Notes under the pieces: model-generated | Database searches by the model: none | What the model was told of the DNA's origin: nothing | What the model saw: the letters and a program-made list of their open reading frames with translations, nothing else | Translations under genes and position numbers: made by a program | Shown: piece by piece, positions 58,328 through 64,000 of the stretch | Layout: each line of letters starts with the position of its first letter | How positions within the stretch are numbered: position 1 is the stretch's first letter | Assembly: GCF_026719705.1 (NCBI RefSeq) | Contig: NZ_JAPPRR010000001.1 | Coordinates: forward strand, 186,001 to 250,000 | DNA: 64,000 bases | Direction of reading: 5' to 3' | From: Pseudokordiimonas caeni | GTDB taxonomy: Bacteria > Pseudomonadota > Alphaproteobacteria > Sphingomonadales > Kordiimonadaceae

Positions 58328-59746
58328 TTAAAGCTTGTAGGTTTTCTTGGCGAGCCGGTAGGCGAGGTCCGCGGCAAGCTCAGCCGCTTCATCCATCTCA
58401 AGCCGGTGGTCGGCGACGAGTTCGGCGAGCCAGTTGCAGTCCATGCGGCGGGCCACATCGTGGCGCGCGGGTATAGACAGGAAGGCGCGGGTGTCATCAT
58501 TGAAGCCGACGGTGTTGTAGAAACCGGCGGTTTCGGTGATCTGCTGGCGGTAGCGGCGCATGCCTTCCGGGCTATCGTGGAACCACCATGGGGGACCAAG
58601 GCGCAGGCACGGATAATGGCCGGCAAGCGGGGCCAGTTCCCGCGCGTAATTGGTTTCATCCAGCGTGAAGAGGATGAGCGTGAATCCGGGCTCGTTACCA
58701 AAGTGCTGCAACAGCGGGCGCAGGGCTTCCACAAAGGTGGTGGCGACCGGCACGTCGCCGCCCTTGTCGCGACCGAAGCGTTCGAACACGAGGCTGTTGT
58801 GGTTGCGCGCAACGCCCACATGCAGCTGCATCACGAGGCCGTCTTCAAGGCTCATGCCGGCCATTTCGGTCAGGATCTGCGCGCGGAACAGTTCGGCGTC
58901 CGCCTTGCCGGCCTTGCCGGTGCAGACGCGGGCGAACAGGGCCTCGGCTTCGGCAATGGTCAGGTCCGCTGTCTGTGCCGTCGGGTGGCCGTGGTCGGAC
59001 GAGGTGACGCCAAGCGATTTGAAATAGGCGCGCCGTTTGCGGTGGGCGTTCAGGTAACCGTTCCAGGTGAAAGTGTCTTCGCCGGTCAGTTCGCCGAAGA
59101 TGCGCAGGCTATCAAGGAAGGCTTCATGGTCGGGGTCGGTTACCACATCGGGGCGATAGGCGGAGATGACCTTGCCGTCCCAGTCGCTGTCGCGGATCGT
59201 GCGGTGGTGGTCAAGTTGGTCGAGCGGCGATTCGGTCGTCGAGAGCGCTTCGATGCCGAATCGGTCAAACAGGGCGCGCGGCCGGTAGGCGTCGGTTGCG
59301 AGCGCCGCGTTGATCGTATTGAAATAGTGATCGGCGGTTTCCGCCTCCAGCCGCACGTCGATGCCGAACACTTCGGAAAAAACGGTATCCAGCCACATGC
59401 GCGAGGGTGTGCCGCGGAACAGATGATAATTTTCGGCGAACAGGCGCCAGATCTTGCGCTTGTCGGCTTCCGGCCTCGTTTTGCCGTCGCGCGGGCGGAT
59501 ACCTAGCGATTCGTGCGGGATTCCCTGACTATAAAGCATGCGGAACACATAATGATCCGGCTTGATCAGCAGTTCGACCGCATCTTCGAAGGGTTCGTTA
59601 AGGGCAAACCAGGCGGGGTCCGTATGGCCGTGCGGGCTGATGATCGGCAGGTCCTTCACGCCGCTGTATAGCTCGCGCGCGATACCGCGCACCGCCGGTG
59701 CGGGCGAGAAAAGACGATCGGGATTCAGCGTAAGCTTGCGGGGCAC
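58328..59746 (-). CDS. uxaC: Glucuronate isomerase (uronate isomerase)
   Basis: The product is a 472-residue TIM-barrel enzyme of the amidohydrolase superfamily, the usual UxaC length. It converts D-glucuronate to D-fructuronate (and galacturonate to tagaturonate). The metal-site His-x-His is in IISPHGHTDPAWF, and the C-terminal family pattern FNDDTRAFLSIPARHDVARRMDCN is present. It has a GTG start at 59746 after AAGGAGG. It receives glucuronate from the beta-glucuronidase at 36745 and possibly from TRAP uptake. Confidence 0.96.
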   Translation of the reverse strand: MPRKLTLNPDRLFSPAPAVRGIARELYSGVKDLPIISPHGHTDPAWFALNEPFEDAVELLIKPDHYVFRMLYSQGIPHESLGIRPRDGKTRPEADKRKIWRLFAENYHLFRGTPSRMWLDTVFSEVFGIDVRLEAETADHYFNTINAALATDAYRPRALFDRFGIEALSTTESPLDQLDHHRTIRDSDWDGKVISAYRPDVVTDPDHEAFLDSLRIFGELTGEDTFTWNGYLNAHRKRRAYFKSLGVTSSDHGHPTAQTADLTIAEAEALFARVCTGKAGKADAELFRAQILTEMAGMSLEDGLVMQLHVGVARNHNSLVFERFGRDKGGDVPVATTFVEALRPLLQHFGNEPGFTLILFTLDETNYARELAPLAGHYPCLRLGPPWWFHDSPEGMRRYRQQITETAGFYNTVGFNDDTRAFLSIPARHDVARRMDCNWLAELVADHRLEMDEAAELAADLAYRLAKKTYKL

Positions 59747-59977
59747 CTTTGTGGCCTCCTTGAAATTTTATGTTGCATCTGAACCGGCTGGCGCTAGATT
59801 GGCCATGTGGCCTGACCAATTACTGGATCAGGTTGGCATCCCAAGTCAAGGCGTACCTCACCACAGGGCGCGCCCGCTGGCAACGGGATAGAGGTGAGTG
59901 CACTGGTAAAGACGCTGCGCCACCCGCCAGAATCGGTCTGTCGCCTTCGGGCGGTTATGTTTTAGGGACGCTAAGGT
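59747..59977. promoter_or_regulatory. Divergent promoter region uxaC / mannonate dehydratase
   Basis: This 231-base spacer serves both transcription units and holds the best-conserved operator candidate (59808-59818). No confident sigma-70 hexamers were assigned. Confidence 0.55.
59808..59818. promoter_or_regulatory. FadR/GntR-type operator candidate, uxaC/manD divergent region
   Basis: TGGCCTGACCA (complement TGGTCAGGCCA) is a palindrome with one mismatch and matches the FadR-subfamily form TGGTC-N-GACCA best of all sites seen. It lies within the longer block ATTGGCC-N9-GACCAAT (59798-59820), which has the same spacing as the site at 36627-36645. Confidence 0.65.
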
Positions 59978-61186
59978 ATGAAAATAATCGATGCAAAAGT
60001 CATTGTAACCTGCCCGGGGCGCAATTTCGTCACCATCAAGATCATGACCGACGAAGGGCTCTATGGCATCGGGGATGCGACCCTCAATGGACGCGAGCTT
60101 GCCGTTGCAAGCTATCTGACCGATCACCTGATACCCTGTCTGATTGGTCGTGACGCCGGCCAGATTGAAGACATCTGGCAATTCTTCTACCGCGGGGCCT
60201 ATTGGCGCCGTGGCCCGGTGGGGATGACCGCGATTGCCGCCATCGACATGGCGCTGTGGGACATCAAGGCCAAGGCCGCCAACATGCCGCTTTACCAGCT
60301 TCTTGGGGGCCGCAGCCGCACGGGCGTGATGGTGTATGGCCACGCGAACGGCACCGGCATCGAGGAAACAGTGGCCGAGGTCGGCCGCTATATCGACATG
60401 GGCTACAAGGCGATCCGCGCCCAGTGCGGCGTACCGGGCCTGCCGTCCACTTATGGCGTTTCGAAAGACCGCATGTTCTACGAGCCGGCCGACAATGACC
60501 TGCCGAGCGAGAATATGTGGGATACGGCGGCCTATATGGCGCATGTGCCCAAGCTTTTTGAGGAACTGCGCGACACCTACGGCTATAGCCATCACCTGCT
60601 GCACGACGTACACCACCGCCTGACGCCGATCGAGGCCGGGCGGCTTGGCAAGGATCTGGAGCCTTTCCGCCTTTTCTGGCTCGAGGACGCGGTGACCGCC
60701 GAACTACAGGAAGGCTTCCGCCTGATCCGCCAGCACACGACAACGCCTCTGGCGGTTGGCGAGGTATTCTCGAGCATCCATGATTGCCACCAGCTGATTT
60801 CCGAACAGCTGATCGATTATATCCGCACCACGATCGTGCATGGCGGCGGCATCACGTCCTTGCGCCGGATCGCGCATCTGGCCGAGCTTTATCATGTGAA
60901 GACCGGCTTCCACGGTGCCACTGACCTCAGCCCCATCACCATGGGTGCGGCCCTGCATTTCGATACCTGGGTTCCGAACTTCGGTATTCAGGAATATATG
61001 CGCCATACGCCCGAAACCGATGAAGTTTTCCCGCATGACTATGAATTCAGGGACGGCTATCTCTATGTCGGCGATACGCCGGGCCACGGGGTGGATATCA
61101 ACGAGGAACTGGCCGCGAAATACGAATACAAGCGTGCCTATCTGCCGGTGAACCGCCTGCGCGACGGCACGATGTTCAACTGGTAA
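59978..61186 (+). CDS. D-mannonate dehydratase (ManD/RspA type, enolase superfamily)
   Basis: The product is 402 residues, the standard length of ManD enzymes, which dehydrate D-mannonate to 2-keto-3-deoxygluconate. Metal ligands are in [11 protein letters not shown] (Asp plus catalytic His), FWLEDAV and AVGEVFSS. The Tyr/Arg-containing loop, [15 protein letters not shown], and the C-terminal …[11 protein letters not shown] ending are typical. The ATG at 59978 follows CTAAGG. This replaces the unrelated UxuA. Specificity (high-activity ManD versus mixed gluconate dehydratase) cannot be settled by eye, but its place between uxaC-uxuB and kdgK strongly favours mannonate. Confidence 0.94.
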   Translation: MKIIDAKVIVTCPGRNFVTIKIMTDEGLYGIGDATLNGRELAVASYLTDHLIPCLIGRDAGQIEDIWQFFYRGAYWRRGPVGMTAIAAIDMALWDIKAKAANMPLYQLLGGRSRTGVMVYGHANGTGIEETVAEVGRYIDMGYKAIRAQCGVPGLPSTYGVSKDRMFYEPADNDLPSENMWDTAAYMAHVPKLFEELRDTYGYSHHLLHDVHHRLTPIEAGRLGKDLEPFRLFWLEDAVTAELQEGFRLIRQHTTTPLAVGEVFSSIHDCHQLISEQLIDYIRTTIVHGGGITSLRRIAHLAELYHVKTGFHGATDLSPITMGAALHFDTWVPNFGIQEYMRHTPETDEVFPHDYEFRDGYLYVGDTPGHGVDINEELAAKYEYKRAYLPVNRLRDGTMFNW

Positions 61187-61232
61187 AGCTCCGGCGCCAC
61201 CCGGCCGGGGCGGCGAGAGGGAGGAAAGCGCC

Positions 61233-62171
61233 ATGCCGTCGATAGCCATTCTGGGCGAAGTGATGATCGAAATGGCGCCGACCCCCGATGGCACCTTTGC
61301 CATGGGTGTGGCGGGCGATACCTACAACACAGCCTGCCTGATGGCAGGCCTTGGTATCAGGACAAGCTATCTGACCAGTCTTGGCGGCGGCGAGGCGGCG
61401 GAAACGATCCGCCGCCATGCTGTCGGCCGCCACGTGGTGCTTGCCGAACCCGGTGACGACACTGCTGCACGGCCCGGCCTTTACATGATCATGAATGATG
61501 CGAGCGGTGAACGCTCGTTCCAGTACTGGCGCGACACTTCGGCTGCCCGTGGCCTGCTGCAGGATGCGCGCAGGCTTGACCGCCTGCTCAAAGCCCTGCC
61601 GCAAGCGTCCGCCTTTTTTCTGAGCGGTATCACGCTCGCCCTGATGAGCGATGAAAGCCGCACCATGCTGGCCGGTCATCTGGCAATGTTGCGCGAGGCG
61701 GGGGTGACGGTGATTTTCGATCCCAACCACCGGCCGCATCTGTGGAAGGGTGAAACGACGCCTGTCGCCGCGATCACCCAGATATTGCCACATGTGGATA
61801 TCTATCTGCCGGGTCGCGAGGAGGAGGAAATCCTGTTCGGCTGCGAGGATATCAAGGCGACGGTTGGCCGGTTAGGGGACGCCGCACCGCGCATCATCGT
61901 GATGAAGAACGGTGGCGGCATCTGCAGTTATAACGACGATGGCAAGGCAGGCGAGGTGACGATCACACCGGCTGCCAAGGTGGTGGATACCACAGGCGCG
62001 GGCGACACATTCAACGGCGGTTTCATCGCGGCTCACCTGATGGGGCTCGACACGCCCTCGGCCATTGCCTTCGCAGCGGAAGCAGCCGCCGAAATCCTCG
62101 CCGTTCGCGGCGGGGTGTTGCCGGCTGCGAGGATCGACCTCCTGAACAAGAAACTGGCCAGCCTCGTTTGA
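61233..62171 (+). CDS. kdgK: 2-keto-3-deoxygluconate kinase (PfkB family)
   Basis: The product is a 312-residue ribokinase-fold enzyme. N-terminal LGEVMIEMAP, the substrate-site GVAGDTYNTACLMAGLG and the ATP/anion-hole motif DTTGAGDTFNGGFIAAHL are all KdgK-like. It phosphorylates KDG to KDPG, the meeting point of the glucuronate branch (ManD) and the unsaturated-uronate branch (KduD). The ATG at 61233 follows GGGAGGAAA. The KDPG aldolase is not in the window. Confidence 0.93.
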   Translation: MPSIAILGEVMIEMAPTPDGTFAMGVAGDTYNTACLMAGLGIRTSYLTSLGGGEAAETIRRHAVGRHVVLAEPGDDTAARPGLYMIMNDASGERSFQYWRDTSAARGLLQDARRLDRLLKALPQASAFFLSGITLALMSDESRTMLAGHLAMLREAGVTVIFDPNHRPHLWKGETTPVAAITQILPHVDIYLPGREEEEILFGCEDIKATVGRLGDAAPRIIVMKNGGGICSYNDDGKAGEVTITPAAKVVDTTGAGDTFNGGFIAAHLMGLDTPSAIAFAAEAAAEILAVRGGVLPAARIDLLNKKLASLV

Positions 62172-62211
62172 GGCCGACCAGTTTGCCCGTCCCGGCGGTG
62201 GCAGCCGCCGC

Positions 62212-64000
62212 TTATTTCTCGCGCTTCAGTACCAGCCCATAGGTCGCGTTGCCGGCGAGTTTCACAGAAAGCGGTTCACCGCGCCGGGTGATCTCGACGC
62301 GCTGCGGCTTGGCTTTCCGGCCTTTCTGGCTGACTGTCAGGCTGTAGGTGCCGGGGGCCAGTCGCCAGACGCGGAAGCCGATCTCCTGAGCTTCCTTGTC
62401 GAACAGATAGCCTTCCACCTTCAGCGTATCGTCCGAGGCATCGCTGACAAGGGCGGTGAAGCCATCGGAGGTTTTATCCCATGACACTTCAACATAGGGC
62501 GAGGTCGTGCGCATCGCACCCGTCAGATAACCCGTGATCTGGTTCACCGGATCCACGCCGTTTTCCTGCTGGCTGATATAAACGCGGTCCGTAAAGAGCG
62601 CTTCGCTCGTCCGCATCGGTGTGTTGTAGCGGATCATTTTCAGGATCGCGTTGCCGGCATCCACCAGATGGCTGCGGTCACCGGTCAGGCGGAAGCGGAC
62701 ATAGGGTCCGCCGCGTTTCATCAGAAGGTTGTCGTAGCGCTTGTCGCCCGACAGAAGCCGCCATTGTTCCAGCACGCTCCAGAAGCCTGACGTATCGGCC
62801 AGCTCCTTCGCGGCCCATGCAGCGCTGCCGACTGCGGGATTGTCGTCCTTTTCGTTCAGATGCGCGGCGATCAGGTCCGCCGAGGCGAAGATAGGTTCGA
62901 GAAGGCTTTCGTCGCCTGTCAGTTTCCAGGTGAACAGGAGCAGGTCATAAATCTGCTGGCCGGATTCATGCGACCATTCGAAATAGTCCCAGAACATGTT
63001 GGCGCCGTACCACGTAGGCTCGTCACCGTTGATGGCCTCATCCGAAGCACGGACTGACGGCGGCACGATGCCCTTGGGCTTGCCTTTCGCCTCGCTCATG
63101 GCGGCGGCGGCCCAGCCTTTGGCCCATTGATGGACGCCTTCGATCACCGCCTCGTCGCTGCTTGCCCAAGCGTAGAAAAGCACGGCCTTGGCAGCCCGGC
63201 CGTTCATCGGTACGTCGCGGTTGCGCGGTGGGCGCTCGTCCAGTTCATGCGCGCCGAACCATGCGGTGCGGAAGAAGCGGTGACCGTTATCCTTCAGCAC
63301 GGTCCAGCGTTCCATGAAGTGGCGCGCGGAATTGCTGAGGCGACCGACATAGACGGGGTCATCAAGATAGCTGAGAAGCGGCGCCGTATCGGAAATCGGC
63401 TCCGAGGCATGCTCCACATCATGGGCTTTCTTGAAATAGCCGTCTTCCAGCCGGTCGCTGTTCCAGACGCCGGTTGCAAGCGTCGTCCAGCCGCGGCGAG
63501 TGGTTTCGTCGCCCACGAAGAAGGGGATGACCCACCAGCGCAGCATCTCGACATCGTCGCCGTACTTTCCGCCAAGCTCGCCGTTCGGGTCCTGCCGCTC
63601 ATTGGTCCACCAATGGGTGATGAGACGCGTGCGGCACAGGACCTCGCGCTGCGCCACGGCCCAGTCGGGTGCGGCTGCAGGGGCGGTCAAGGCATCGCAG
63701 CTGTCCGGCGTATCGACATCCTTGTTCATATACATGGCAAGGAGCTGGTCTTCCGGGTGGCGTTCATGAAGCATCAGCAATTCGGGTGTCGGTTTGCCGT
63801 CATAATCCTGCCCGTAACCTTCGCGGTCGAGCCAGTAAAGGATGCGGCCGCGCTGGAAAAGGGCGCGTTCGTAAAGCGGATTGTCGGGGCCCCCGTCGGC
63901 CAGAAGCCCATCGATCCACATGATGGCCTGCGCGTAACGGCCAAACATGCTGAGCCCGGTGCGGTTGGTGGCCCATTCCCAGCCAAGGAGGCCGAGATAA
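62212..64000 (-). CDS. Large uncharacterised protein, truncated at the right edge
   Basis: An open frame of at least 596 codons runs leftwards from the window edge to a stop at 62212. An internal ATG at 63948 has in-frame codons continuing to 64000 without a stop, so the true start lies outside. I do not recognise the family. It is rich in Trp/Tyr and helices with repeated WW, WTTLATGVW and WDYFEWSHESGQQIYDLLLF patterns that suggest an (alpha/alpha) toroid, as in many glycosidases and polysaccharide lyases. The last 110 residues look beta-rich (TYSLTVSQKGRKAKP, NATYGLVLKREK). Its place beside the uronate genes suggests a role in polysaccharide breakdown; this is inference. Confidence 0.7.
   Translation of the reverse strand, partial: YLGLLGWEWATNRTGLSMFGRYAQAIMWIDGLLADGGPDNPLYERALFQRGRILYWLDREGYGQDYDGKPTPELLMLHERHPEDQLLAMYMNKDVDTPDSCDALTAPAAAPDWAVAQREVLCRTRLITHWWTNERQDPNGELGGKYGDDVEMLRWWVIPFFVGDETTRRGWTTLATGVWNSDRLEDGYFKKAHDVEHASEPISDTAPLLSYLDDPVYVGRLSNSARHFMERWTVLKDNGHRFFRTAWFGAHELDERPPRNRDVPMNGRAAKAVLFYAWASSDEAVIEGVHQWAKGWAAAAMSEAKGKPKGIVPPSVRASDEAINGDEPTWYGANMFWDYFEWSHESGQQIYDLLLFTWKLTGDESLLEPIFASADLIAAHLNEKDDNPAVGSAAWAAKELADTSGFWSVLEQWRLLSGDKRYDNLLMKRGGPYVRFRLTGDRSHLVDAGNAILKMIRYNTPMRTSEALFTDRVYISQQENGVDPVNQITGYLTGAMRTTSPYVEVSWDKTSDGFTALVSDASDDTLKVEGYLFDKEAQEIGFRVWRLAPGTYSLTVSQKGRKAKPQRVEITRRGEPLSVKLAGNATYGLVLKREK

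Noticed and set aside
62193-62210. CGGCGG/CCGCCG stem after kdgK as a terminator
   Set aside because: The stem is only 6 bp in GC-rich DNA, with no real T-run following; it is too weak to call.

Overview
The window is GC-rich, gene-dense bacterial chromosome. Several traits point to an alphaproteobacterium with an aquatic or marine lifestyle: four large TonB-dependent receptors (TBDRs), glutathione-dependent formaldehyde oxidation, a TRAP transporter, BCCT and NhaC sodium-linked carriers, a TPR-sulfotransferase, and a complete hexuronate pathway. Genus is not determinable from the sequence alone; Kordiimonadales-, Caulobacterales- or Sphingomonadales-like lineages would fit. I see no rRNA, tRNA, CRISPR array, insertion sequence or prophage. 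Nearly all the DNA is coding, and only one gap exceeds 300 bases (21602-22097).

Region A (1-17.1 kb) looks like a peptide / D-amino-acid salvage neighbourhood. It holds a TBDR, a Tat-exported S66 LD-carboxypeptidase, a DadA-like FAD oxidoreductase, an NhaC antiporter, an Lrp-type regulator, a membrane-anchored class C serine hydrolase, a second TBDR, an XRE-cupin regulator, an MFS carrier overlapping a dipeptide epimerase, and a BCCT carrier. Region B (17.1-31.5 kb) is mixed: a TPR-sulfotransferase and TBDR, a fourth TBDR with a terminator-like leader, an AlkP-superfamily hydrolase, an SMR pump, a pirin, a GH97 glucosidase, and the divergent fghA/frmA pair.

Region C (31.6-64 kb) is a uronate-polysaccharide utilisation locus made of several divergent operons. 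(1) Minus: GH105 - GntR - NRAMP-like carrier - TIM-barrel isomerase. (2) Plus: beta-glucuronidase - SSS symporter - GH20 - two SDRs - FAH hydrolase - enolase paralogue - APH-like kinase. (3) Minus: TRAP dctPQM - enolase-superfamily protein - NTF2/RidA fusion - creatininase-family protein. (4) Plus: FadR-type regulator, then DUF4861 - kduI - kduD. (5) Minus: uxaC - uxuB. (6) Plus: mannonate dehydratase - kdgK. A large unrecognised protein runs off the right edge. Together these release glucuronate and unsaturated uronates from oligosaccharides, import them, and convert both branches to 2-keto-3-deoxygluconate and its 6-phosphate. No polysaccharide lyase or TBDR is recognisable inside region C.

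The two most interesting signals are as follows. First, an 11-bp FadR/GntR-type palindrome (consensus near TGGTCAGGCCA) recurs in the intergenic regions of operons 1/2, 3/4, 5/6, before DUF4861 and before GH97, and so defines a candidate regulon. Second, operon 2 contains a full-length enolase paralogue whose conserved active-site His is Ala and one conserved Glu is Asp. It sits directly before an APH-like kinase and after an SDR-SDR-FAH module, which suggests a hydroxy-acid phosphorylation/dehydration branch I do not recognise from known pathways.
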